Source: Saccharibacillus endophyticus
Lineage (GTDB): Bacteria > Bacillota > Bacilli > Paenibacillales > Paenibacillaceae
Assembly: GCF_013185185.1 (NCBI RefSeq)
Contig: NZ_JAAZWE010000006.1
Coordinates: 372,001 to 436,000, forward strand
Direction: 5' to 3'
DNA length: 64,000 nt
Shown piece by piece: positions 25,492 through 32,596 of this stretch; position 1 is the stretch's first letter; every line of letters begins with the position of its first letter. Position numbers and translations under genes: made by a program. A model generated the notes under the pieces. It was not told the origin of the DNA and did not search any database. It was given only the letters and a program-made list of their open reading frames with translations.

Positions 25492-26160
25492 TTATCTGCT
25501 TTTGGCTTGACGATAGGCTTCCGCGTACTGAGCCGCTTTCTCCCGAATCTTCGTCATATCCCCTGTTTTTAAAGCCTCGCTGGTGAGATCGGAACCGATT
25601 CCGACCGCAACCGCTCCTCCAGCGATCCATTCGCCCAGATTATCCACGGATACGCCGCCTGTCGGCATCAGATTCGCTTGCGGCACAGGTCCTTTAAGCG
25701 TTTTGATAATCGAAGGATCGAACATATTTCCCGGGAAAAGTTTCATGACATCCGCGCCCAGTTCCAATCCTTTCAATAGGTCGGAGATGGTCACGACGCC
25801 CGGCATTACCGGAACGCGATACAAATTGCACATTTTGATCGTCTCTTCGTTCAATGCCGGAGAAACGACGAATTGCGAACCTGCCATAATCGCCATACGG
25901 GCCGTAACCGGCTCAAGCACCGTGCCTGCGCCGATAACCGCAAACCGATCGGAATCTTGCGGCGCTTCAGGGTTATACACTCGGCTCAGACGCTCGATGG
26001 CTTGAAGCGCATTCGGCACGGTCATTGTAACTTCGATAATCTTCACGCCGCCCGCGATCGCCTGTTCAGCCATTTCCACCACTTGTTCCGGAGAATCTCC
26101 CCGCAGAACCGCGACTACGCCGCAGTCCAATATGCTTTGCAGCACTTTGATCTTCTTCAT
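25492..26160 (-). CDS. eda: KDPG / 2-keto-4-hydroxyglutarate aldolase
   Basis: 222 residues. Class I aldolase that splits 2-keto-3-deoxy-6-phosphogluconate into pyruvate and glyceraldehyde-3-phosphate. Motifs: GGVKIIEVTMTVPNA (catalytic Glu), GAGTVL, and the Schiff-base lysine in DVMKLFPGN, followed by MPTGGVSVDN. It stands alone here: no KDG kinase, edd or uronate genes are adjacent. Upstream there is a sigma-A-like promoter with a cre-like site over the start region, suggesting CcpA repression. RBS AGGGATGAGGGAATTC precedes the ATG. Confidence 0.95.
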   Translation of the reverse strand: MKKIKVLQSILDCGVVAVLRGDSPEQVVEMAEQAIAGGVKIIEVTMTVPNALQAIERLSRVYNPEAPQDSDRFAVIGAGTVLEPVTARMAIMAGSQFVVSPALNEETIKMCNLYRVPVMPGVVTISDLLKGLELGADVMKLFPGNMFDPSIIKTLKGPVPQANLMPTGGVSVDNLGEWIAGGAVAVGIGSDLTSEALKTGDMTKIREKAAQYAEAYRQAKSR

Positions 26161-26241
26161 TGAATTCCCTCATCCCTTTCCGATTCCGGCCGTTTACGGC
26201 GATGACGCCCGGCAATTTGTTCAACCTCTCACGCGCCGATA

Positions 26242-26284
26242 TGTACTCGCTTTCATTGTGCGCCATGCCGTTTTCCGGTGTCAA
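26242..26284 (-). promoter_or_regulatory. eda promoter with a cre-like site
   Basis: On the minus strand TTGACA (26284-26279), 18 bases, CACAAT (26260-26255). TGAAAGCGAGTACA (26255-26242) matches the CcpA consensus TGNAANCGNTNNCA at all but one fixed position and lies at the expected transcription start. Confidence 0.55.
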
Positions 26285-26375
26285 TGAAAAAACGAAAATA
26301 AACCGATAAGAACGTTCATTTCGTTTTGGCGAAGGAACAGCTGCCTCGTTTGAAACGAACACGTTCGGACATAGC

Positions 26376-26541
26376 CTAGGGCGTGTCTTCAAACCTCGAT
26401 GGCAGCAGATTTGGCCGAATTTTCGCTCTCAGCAAGGAACTTTTTCGCAGTCGTGCGGGGGCACGTCAAGAGAAAGTGACGCGGCGGAGGACGAAAAGGC
26501 GGCAAAAGATGCACATTGGCAGGTTTGAAGACACGCCCTAG
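26376..26541 (+). mobile_element. 166-bp MITE, copy 1
   Basis: Both ends carry CTAG plus a perfect inverted repeat GGCGTGTCTTCAAACCT (26380-26396, and reversed at 26521-26537). There is no coding potential. CTAG on both sides would be a 4-bp target duplication of the YTAR type, as made by IS5-group transposases (inference). The copy at 27217-27382 has the same length and shares internal blocks in reverse orientation. Confidence 0.85.
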
Positions 26542-26609
26542 TACCTTGACCGCATTCCGTTTAAGGTTTTCGATGGGCGTAACCTCACATCTTAAGCGGT
26601 CAAGGTACT
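26540..26609. repeat. 14-bp inverted repeat abutting MITE copy 1
   Basis: AGTACCTTGACCGC (26540-26553) and GCGGTCAAGGTACT (26596-26609) are perfect inverted copies around a 42-base middle that contains AAGGTT/AACCT. It starts on the last two bases of the MITE. It could be part of a second nested element or a terminator-like structure; no T-run follows. 26610-26735 shows no gene. Confidence 0.6.
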
Positions 26610-26735
26610 CGTTTGCGTCCCGATCCGAAAAAAGAAAGAAAAATCGAAAAAATTGCAAATGCTCGCCAACCCGCACTGCTGCAAGGATTTGGAAAGAAAA
26701 CCTGCGCAAGTGGGGCTTTTTCGAGCTTGCTCGGC

Positions 26736-26761
26736 GTTTCATCCTAAAAAAGCGGTGGTAA
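26736..26761 (+). promoter_or_regulatory. Sigma-B-like promoter of the gsiB homologue
   Basis: GTTTCA (26736-26741), 14 bases, TGGTAA (26756-26761). Each half differs by one base from the sigma-B consensus GTTTAA / GGGTAA, and B. subtilis gsiB is a classic sigma-B gene. Confidence 0.6.
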
Positions 26762-26806
26762 ATAGTTGGTGCACGCGGCAATAACAACTACTGAGGAGTG
26801 ATTGAG

Positions 26807-27058
26807 ATGGCAAACAGTCAGTCGGGCAACAAGAAAATGAGTCGCGAAGAAGCCGGTCGTCTGGGCGGAGAAGCTACGGCGAAAAAGCACAGCCGGGAGT
26901 TTTACCAAGACATCGGACGCAAAGGCGGCAAAGCTACGGCGAAATCGCACAGCCGGGAATTTTACCAAGAAATCGGACGCAAGGGCGGAGAAGCGACTTC
27001 CAATTCGCACGACAAAGACTTTTACCGGGAGATCGGACGAAAAGGCGGTCAGAAGTAA
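26807..27058 (+). CDS. gsiB: GsiB-like KGG-repeat stress protein
   Basis: 83 residues. Very hydrophilic, with four KGG-type repeats of about 20 residues: SREEAGRLGG, REFYQDIGRKGG, REFYQEIGRKGG, KDFYREIGRKGG. It matches B. subtilis GsiB (glucose starvation-inducible protein B), a hydrophilin/LEA-like protein; the B. subtilis protein has more repeats, so this is a short version. The role is thought to be protection during desiccation or starvation. ATG at 26807 is chosen because GAGGAG is 8 bases upstream; a GTG nine bases earlier overlaps that site. It has a sigma-B-like promoter and a terminator of its own, and lies between two inverted 166-bp MITEs. Confidence 0.9.
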   Translation: MANSQSGNKKMSREEAGRLGGEATAKKHSREFYQDIGRKGGKATAKSHSREFYQEIGRKGGEATSNSHDKDFYREIGRKGGQK

Positions 27059-27118
27059 TCCCGAATATGGGCAGACCGCTGAACTCACGTTTATTTCTCT
27101 CGCGCGCGCCGAATGAAA

Positions 27119-27146
27119 GAACCGATCATGCAGATTCGGTTTTTTC
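27119..27146 (+). terminator. Terminator of the gsiB homologue
   Basis: GAACCGA, loop TCATGCAGA, TCGGTT then TTTTTC, about 60 bases beyond the stop. 27147-27216 holds no gene. Confidence 0.75.
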
Positions 27147-27216
27147 GTTTGGACGTGCTTTTTTTGCGTTGGGCAACTTTTCGCTAACGCATCAACGATT
27201 TGTTTTTGCGACTTTG

Positions 27217-27382
27217 CTAGGGAGTGTACGCAAACTTAACGACGTGCATCTTTAATTGCCTTTTCGCCCTCTACTGCTTCAGTGCTCCTTGACGTGCCCC
27301 GGCACGCCTTCGGAACCCTTTCTTGTGGAGAACGAAAATTCGTCTAAATCTGCTGCCTTCGAAGTTTGCGTACACGCCCTAG
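27217..27382 (-). mobile_element. 166-bp MITE, copy 2 (inverted relative to copy 1)
   Basis: Ends CTAG + GGAGTGTACGCAAACTT (27221-27237) and AAGTTTGCGTACACGCC + CTAG (27362-27382): 16 of 17 inverted positions match. Compared with the reverse complement of copy 1 it shares GTGCATCTTT, GCCTTTTCG, CTTGACGTGCCCC, GCACG, CGAAAATTCG and AAATCTGCTGCC in the same order. It ends 136 bases before ilvD. The region 27383-27518 shows no gene and no convincing promoter. Confidence 0.85.
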
Positions 27383-27518
27383 AAAAAAGTGACGGCATGT
27401 GTTAGACTGTTTAGAAAATTTAGCTTCATGCTTGCTCGGGTTTTCGCGAGTTCTTGCTTTGCTCGTTAACCGCGCTAAAGCTGTCATTTTAATATATCGT
27501 TCTGGGGGGAAAGTCATT

Positions 27519-29204
27519 ATGGCACCGAAAAAAATGCGTTCCGACATGATCAAAAAAGGATTCGACCGCGCACCGCACCGCAGTCTTTTGCGTGCAGCCG
27601 GAGTTAAAGAAGAAGATTTCGGCAAACCGTTCATCGCGGTCTGCAACTCTTATATCGATATCGTACCGGGTCACGTGCACTTGCAAGAATTCGGCAAGAT
27701 CGTGAAGGATGCGATCCGCGAAGCCGGCGGCGTACCGTTCGAGTTTAACACGATCGGGGTCGACGACGGGATCGCCATGGGCCATATCGGCATGCGTTAT
27801 TCCCTGCCAAGCCGCGAAATCATCGCCGATTCGGTAGAAACGGTCGTCTCCGCGCACTGGTTTGACGGCATGGTCTGCATTCCGAACTGCGATAAGATCA
27901 CGCCGGGCATGCTGATGGGCGCTCTGCGCGTCAACATCCCGACCCTCTTCGTCAGCGGCGGACCGATGAAAGCCGGCAAAGACAAGAACGGCCGCTCGAT
28001 CTCGCTGACTTCGGTCTTCGAAGGCGTAGGCGCTCACCAAGTCGGCAAGATCGACGACCAAACTTTGCTTGAACTCGAACAATACGGCTGTCCGACCTGC
28101 GGATCTTGTTCGGGCATGTTCACGGCAAACTCGATGAACTGTCTGGCTGAAGCGCTCGGCTTGGCTATGCCGGGTAACGGCACGATTCTCGCCGTTGCTC
28201 CCGAACGCCGCGAGTTCGTTCGTCAATCGGCTACGCAGTTGATGGAACTGATCAAGCTGGATCTGAAACCGCGCGATATCGTAACGGTTGAAGCGATCGA
28301 CAATGCTTTCGCGCTGGATATGGCGATGGGCGGATCGACCAACACGGTTCTGCATACCTTGGCGCTGGCTCAAGAAGCGGGCATCGAGTATCCGATCGAG
28401 CGCATCAACGAAGTCGCGAACCGCGTTCCTCACTTGGCGAAACTCGCTCCGGCATCCGACTGGCACATCGAAGACGTGCACAATGCGGGCGGCGTAAGCG
28501 CCGTATTGAACGAACTTCTCAAAAAACCGGGCGCCTTGCATGCGGATCGCATCACGGTAACGGGTAAAACGATTCGCGAGAACGTCGAAGGACAAGAAAT
28601 CCAAAACACCGAAGTGATCCATAAAATCGATAACCCGCACTCCGAGCGCGGCGGCCTGGCCGTTCTGTTCGGCAACCTGGCTCCGGAAGGCGCGATCATC
28701 AAGGTCGGCGCGGTCGATGCTTCGGTCGGCGGTTATCACAGAGGCCCGGCAATCTGCTTCGATTCCCAAGAAGACGCGCTGGAAGGCATCGCAAAAGGCC
28801 AAATCAAGGAAGGTCATGTTGTCGTTATCCGTTATGAAGGACCTAAAGGCGGACCGGGCATGCCGGAAATGCTGGCTCCGACTTCGCAAATCGTCGGCAT
28901 GGGCTTGGGCGCCAAAGTCGGCCTGATCACCGACGGACGCTTCTCGGGCGCATCCCGCGGCATCAGCATCGGCCACATTTCGCCGGAAGCGGCGGAAGGC
29001 GGACCGATCGCCTTCGTGGAAGACGGCGATTTCATCGAGCTGGACTTGAACAAGCGCACGATCCAATTGGAGATCAGCGACGAAGAATTCGCTGCCCGCC
29101 GTGCAAATTGGCAAGGTTTCGAGCCGAAAGTTAAAACCGGCTACTTGGCCCGTTATTCCAAACTGGTTACGAACGCGAGCATGGGCGGGATCATGAAAAT
29201 TTAA
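27519..29204 (+). CDS. ilvD: Dihydroxy-acid dehydratase
   Basis: 561 residues. Dehydrates 2,3-dihydroxy-isovalerate and -methylvalerate in valine, isoleucine and leucine synthesis. Cysteines for the Fe-S cluster lie in CIPNCDKITPGMLMG and CPTCGSCSGMFTANSMNC. Other family segments are GGSTNTVLH and RGISIGHISPEAAEGG near the C-terminus. The ATG at 27519 has GGGGGGAAAG 8 bases upstream; longer in-frame extension to 27399 would run almost to the MITE. No other ilv/leu genes are adjacent. A strong terminator follows. Confidence 0.97.
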   Translation: MAPKKMRSDMIKKGFDRAPHRSLLRAAGVKEEDFGKPFIAVCNSYIDIVPGHVHLQEFGKIVKDAIREAGGVPFEFNTIGVDDGIAMGHIGMRYSLPSREIIADSVETVVSAHWFDGMVCIPNCDKITPGMLMGALRVNIPTLFVSGGPMKAGKDKNGRSISLTSVFEGVGAHQVGKIDDQTLLELEQYGCPTCGSCSGMFTANSMNCLAEALGLAMPGNGTILAVAPERREFVRQSATQLMELIKLDLKPRDIVTVEAIDNAFALDMAMGGSTNTVLHTLALAQEAGIEYPIERINEVANRVPHLAKLAPASDWHIEDVHNAGGVSAVLNELLKKPGALHADRITVTGKTIRENVEGQEIQNTEVIHKIDNPHSERGGLAVLFGNLAPEGAIIKVGAVDASVGGYHRGPAICFDSQEDALEGIAKGQIKEGHVVVIRYEGPKGGPGMPEMLAPTSQIVGMGLGAKVGLITDGRFSGASRGISIGHISPEAAEGGPIAFVEDGDFIELDLNKRTIQLEISDEEFAARRANWQGFEPKVKTGYLARYSKLVTNASMGGIMKI

Positions 29205-29216
29205 TGGTTGTGAGGG

Positions 29217-29250
29217 AAAGCCCGGAGACTTCGGTTTCCGGGCTTTTTTG
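29217..29250 (+). terminator. Terminator of ilvD
   Basis: AAAGCCCGGA, loop GACTTCGG, TTTCCGGGCTTTTTTG. Confidence 0.92.
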
Positions 29251-29270
29251 TTGGGGAATTCTTTGTGCTT

Positions 29271-29446
29271 GGAGCGGGGGCGGCTGCGGGAGAAATTGCC
29301 AGCGTATGCTTCCGAAGTGCATTTCTTCGAAATGCTTTACAATCCGCTGTCTCGCCTGGAAAACTGGATTGAAATTTTAAAAGGTTGTTTTCCAAGCTCA
29401 AAGGCGTCTTTCACTGAATTTCTCCCTCCGCCTGGCGCTCGCAGCG
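29271..29446 (+). repeat. Hairpin repeat, copy B
   Basis: GGGAGAAATT (29288-29297) pairs perfectly with AATTTCTCCC (29417-29426); flanking GCTGC pairs with GCAGC; an inner GGAAAAC (29358-29364) pairs with GTTTTCC (29387-29393). An additional small hairpin GCATTTC-TTC-GAAATGC occurs in the left part. The stretch CGCTGTCTC and TCAAAGGCGTCTTTC.CTGAATTTCTCC is shared with copy A. Confidence 0.75.
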
Positions 29447-29465
29447 GAAAGAATTTTTCAACGTT

Positions 29466-29497
29466 AAAAGCCCGGAAAGCGAAGGCTCCGGGCTTTG
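29466..29497 (-). terminator. Terminator, probably of the polysaccharide deacetylase gene
   Basis: AAAGCCCGGA, loop, CCGGGCTTT; on the minus strand it is followed by TTTTAA. It may work in either direction and has the same stem as the ilvD terminator. 29498-29609 shows no gene. Confidence 0.6.
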
Positions 29498-29609
29498 TGT
29501 TGAGGAGGTATAGGGAAAGAAGAAAAGAACTTGCTAGCACGAATTATGATGCTTTCCTACCGGATCGGATCAAAAGCAATCCTATACGAGAACGAGTAAT
29601 TGAGTCTTT

Positions 29610-31046
29610 TCAGGTAACGACGCCGGCCGGTTGTTTTTCGGCGGGGATGTTGTCCGAGGCTGCTTTTTCGCCGGCATCTTCGAGTTCGGTGCGGACGGGT
29701 TCATCCGCGGGTTTGCGTTTGCGGTCCGCGCGTTTATGGTTTTTGAAATCGCGGGTGAGCAGCACGTCCATCGGCATCAGCATGATTTTGGGCACGAGAA
29801 GCTGGGATTGTTCGCCCAGACGCGACGCGCCGGAAGGATGCAGGACGCCGAGCAGGACTTTGAGGTAGACGCGCGTCATTTTGGCAAATAAACCTTCCGG
29901 GAGATCGAGCACCTGGAATCCGAATTGTTCCGGGCCGCGGTTGATCATGCTGACGCCGTATAAGCCTTTGGCTTCACGGAGCTTCGGATCGCGGCGAACG
30001 TGTTCGGCGATTTTGGGCAGGCTGCGTTCCGTCTCGCGTACCATCAGAATCGCCGTCTGCATGGCGGAACGGGAGCGGCTGCTGAAATCGAATAGCATTT
30101 TGTTGTCGAAATGCAGTTCTAAAATATGATCTCCTTTTTCCAAACGCTCGCCGTCCGCAAGCTCCAATGTCTGACCTGAATATTTAGTTTGACGAAAGTG
30201 GAAGAATGGTGCTCCCTCCGCTTCCTGAAGCCGGAAAGCCCATTTGAAGGCTTTTTCGTATAACAGCCATCCGCCGACCAGAAGACGCTTCATCGGCGAC
30301 AACGTTCTTCCTTTGGCTTTAAGTTCCGCTTTATGCGCTTTTTGCGTGGAAGCCATCAGCTGCTCTACGGTTACGCTGCGCAATCCTTTGGCATACGCTT
30401 CTTCCAAAAAGCGTTCCAACGCGCGAATCATGTTTTCCGGCGCTTCGTCGTTGGCACCGAGCGTAGCTCCGCAGTCGTGCAGCACAAGTACCTCGCCGCC
30501 GCGCATTTTTCGGCGCATGCGTTTGAGCAAGCGATCTTCACCGAGCCGCTTGCGCCAATCGCCGAAAATGCCGGACCAGAGGATCAGCTTCAACTCGTGC
30601 CGGCCGACCAGGTCGAACAGGTTGACGATGCCCCAAGGCGGACGGTAATATACGGAACGCTGTCCGGTTACGCGTTCGATCACTTCGTTGGTGCGATTCA
30701 CCTGTTTGCGTACCGAGCCGGGCCACATTAACCAGTTCGCGCGATGCACGTAGTTATGAATGCCGATGCCGTGACCTTCCGCTTGCATGCGTTTCAGCAG
30801 CTCGGGATGCTGAACGGCGTGCGAGCCAACGACAAAGAACGTCGCTTTTGCTTCGTAACGCTTCAATATGTCGAGCAACTGCGCCGTGTACCGCGGGTCC
30901 GGCCCGTCATCGAAGGTCAGGGCGAACTCCGTTTCACTCGTCCCCTTGCGGAAAGCCCGGAATCCGAAAATCCGGCTGATCAACCCCGGAATGAATGCGT
31001 AAAAAGATGATAAGTAAAATAGCCATATCAGCAAGGTCGTTTCCAT
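29610..31046 (-). CDS. Polysaccharide deacetylase-domain protein with a C-terminal extension
   Basis: 478 residues. One N-terminal hydrophobic segment (about 3-24, LLIWLFYLSSFYAFIPGL), then a NodB deacetylase domain (about 38-235): TFDDGPDP (catalytic Asp and metal Asp), HGIGIHNYVH (metal His pair, with N-Y where many have S-H), YYRPPWG and VLVLHDCG. The remaining about 230 residues contain a YkoP-like region (YEKAFKWAFRLQ...LADGERLEKGDHILELHFDN) and a basic tail. Likely acts at the membrane on wall or exopolysaccharide. The start at 31046 (METTLLIW) has GGAG 9 bases upstream. Confidence 0.85.
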   Translation of the reverse strand: METTLLIWLFYLSSFYAFIPGLISRIFGFRAFRKGTSETEFALTFDDGPDPRYTAQLLDILKRYEAKATFFVVGSHAVQHPELLKRMQAEGHGIGIHNYVHRANWLMWPGSVRKQVNRTNEVIERVTGQRSVYYRPPWGIVNLFDLVGRHELKLILWSGIFGDWRKRLGEDRLLKRMRRKMRGGEVLVLHDCGATLGANDEAPENMIRALERFLEEAYAKGLRSVTVEQLMASTQKAHKAELKAKGRTLSPMKRLLVGGWLLYEKAFKWAFRLQEAEGAPFFHFRQTKYSGQTLELADGERLEKGDHILELHFDNKMLFDFSSRSRSAMQTAILMVRETERSLPKIAEHVRRDPKLREAKGLYGVSMINRGPEQFGFQVLDLPEGLFAKMTRVYLKVLLGVLHPSGASRLGEQSQLLVPKIMLMPMDVLLTRDFKNHKRADRKRKPADEPVRTELEDAGEKAASDNIPAEKQPAGVVT

Positions 31047-31201
31047 TTCCGCTCTCCGTTTCTCTATTTTGAAGTTCAAGCAACAGTTTTTGGTCATTCT
31101 ATTGCTCGTCGTCATCACTTTATTTTATCATAGGAATTAATGGAATCAATCCAAAAGTGCGGACTTTCGCGGTCCGACATTCTTAATGAAGGAGCCTGTT
31201 C

Positions 31202-32401
31202 ATGATATCGTTGTACCGGAAATACTGGCGCACGGCTTTTGATATTGCCTTGATCGTACTGACTATTTATCTGGTCATGTTGGCATTCAGTTGGCTGTAC
31301 GGCATTGCGGCACCCGTCTTTTTATCCATTGTCGTCTTCTTGATCATTGAACCTTTTGCCCGCTTTTTGCATCGCAGAAAATTACCCAAACCGTTGGCCT
31401 CTGCCATCTCGGTGCTCCTGTTCGTCTCGGTCATTCTGGGAGCATTATTCGGTGCGGGCTTGATTTTCGTTTCGCAGATTGCGCGCCTCGCCGATAACTT
31501 GCCGGAGTACACGGCAATCATTCAAGTCCAATTCTCGAATCTGACTGAATTTTTACATAGCGAGCTGAATGCTCTTCCGGCCGGAACCGTAGAGAAAGCC
31601 AATGAATACTTCGCCTTGTTCACGGATCAATTGGCGGGCTGGTTGAAGTTGGCATTCACGCATGTGCTCGCCTTCCTGACCTCCTTTTCCAGCTTTATTG
31701 TCAGCTTTACGATCTCGATCATTCTGGCCTTCTTCCTCAGTTCCGAGATCGTTTGGTGGAAAAAGGTGGCCAATGACAAAACGCCGAATACGTTCAAGCA
31801 CGCTTATCAGTTTCTGAAAGATCATGTATTCCGTTCGATCGGCTCGTATCTCAAAGCGCAGGCGATTTTGGTATTCATCACGTTTGCGATCGTTTATGCG
31901 GGTCTGTTGATTCTGCGGGTGGATAATGCGTTCGCGATTGCGATCGTTTCCGCGCTGTTCGATATTTTGCCGCTGCTCGGCGTGCCGGCCATTTTCATTC
32001 CGTGGGTAATTTATCTCTTCATCGTAGGCAATACGGGCCTTGCGATCGGATTAATCGTGCTGCTTGCGGTCGTCATGCTCACGCGCCAACTGCTCGAACC
32101 TAAAATCGCGGGCAACTCGATCGGAATCTCTTCCGCTTATCTGATGCTCTCCTTCGTCCTGATCTCGACTTCGCTATTCGGCATGGCCGGGTTGATCCTG
32201 GCCCCGATTCTGTTGATCTTGATCAAAGAGCTGCTTCAGGAAGGCTATCTGCAACGCTGGATTCGGATGCCGCAGGAAGAGTTCACCGTGCATCCGCTCA
32301 GTCCTTCCGGTGCGCAGCCGACGCCTCCTCCGCCGTCGGACCCGCCGCCTGCCGCAGCAAGCAGTAGTTCTCCGCCCTCCGATCCCGACGTGCCGAATTA
32401 A
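31202..32401 (+). CDS. AI-2E family transporter (YtvI-like)
   Basis: 399 residues with about eight transmembrane helices: about 12-33, 36-55, 66-88, 150-180, 215-240, 245-268, 274-292 and 305-340. A soluble middle stretch (about 90-150) separates the third and fourth. The family includes exporters of autoinducer-2 and Na+/H+ antiporters, so the substrate is not determined. The C-terminal 35 residues are unusual: a proline- and serine-rich tail (PTPPPPSDPPPAAASSSS). RBS AAGGAGCCTG precedes the ATG. It is divergent from the polysaccharide deacetylase gene. Confidence 0.88.
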   Translation: MISLYRKYWRTAFDIALIVLTIYLVMLAFSWLYGIAAPVFLSIVVFLIIEPFARFLHRRKLPKPLASAISVLLFVSVILGALFGAGLIFVSQIARLADNLPEYTAIIQVQFSNLTEFLHSELNALPAGTVEKANEYFALFTDQLAGWLKLAFTHVLAFLTSFSSFIVSFTISIILAFFLSSEIVWWKKVANDKTPNTFKHAYQFLKDHVFRSIGSYLKAQAILVFITFAIVYAGLLILRVDNAFAIAIVSALFDILPLLGVPAIFIPWVIYLFIVGNTGLAIGLIVLLAVVMLTRQLLEPKIAGNSIGISSAYLMLSFVLISTSLFGMAGLILAPILLILIKELLQEGYLQRWIRMPQEEFTVHPLSPSGAQPTPPPPSDPPPAAASSSSPPSDPDVPN

Positions 32402-32412
32402 ACTTTTCTACG

Positions 32413-32449
32413 CAGACGTTCCTTGAAAAGGAGCGTCTTTTTGACTTTT
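32413..32449 (+). terminator. Terminator of the AI-2E-family gene
   Basis: AGACGTTCCTT, loop GAA, AAGGAGCGTCT then TTTTGACTTTTTT. Confidence 0.85.
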
Positions 32450-32502
32450 TTCCGTAATTATTAAAGTTTGGATGAAAGTTCGATGAAGGACGTTTGGTTA
32501 AC

Positions 32503-32528
32503 GTTTTAACGATATGTAGTCCGGGTAT
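32503..32528 (+). promoter_or_regulatory. Sigma-B-type promoter of catalase
   Basis: GTTTTA (32503-32508), 14 bases, GGGTAT (32523-32528). It agrees with the B. subtilis sigma-B consensus (GTTTWA / GGGTAW) at all key bases, 68 bases before the start codon. Confidence 0.75.
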
Positions 32529-32596
32529 AGGATTGACGTATGCCCATTTTATGTAAGTGCACTCCACCATCCGAAATGAGGGAAAGGGGACTTCAT

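Noticed and set aside
26389..26787. 132-codon open frame on the minus strand across MITE copy 1
   Set aside because: It begins in the sigma-B-like promoter region and runs through the MITE; no ribosome binding site or protein similarity.
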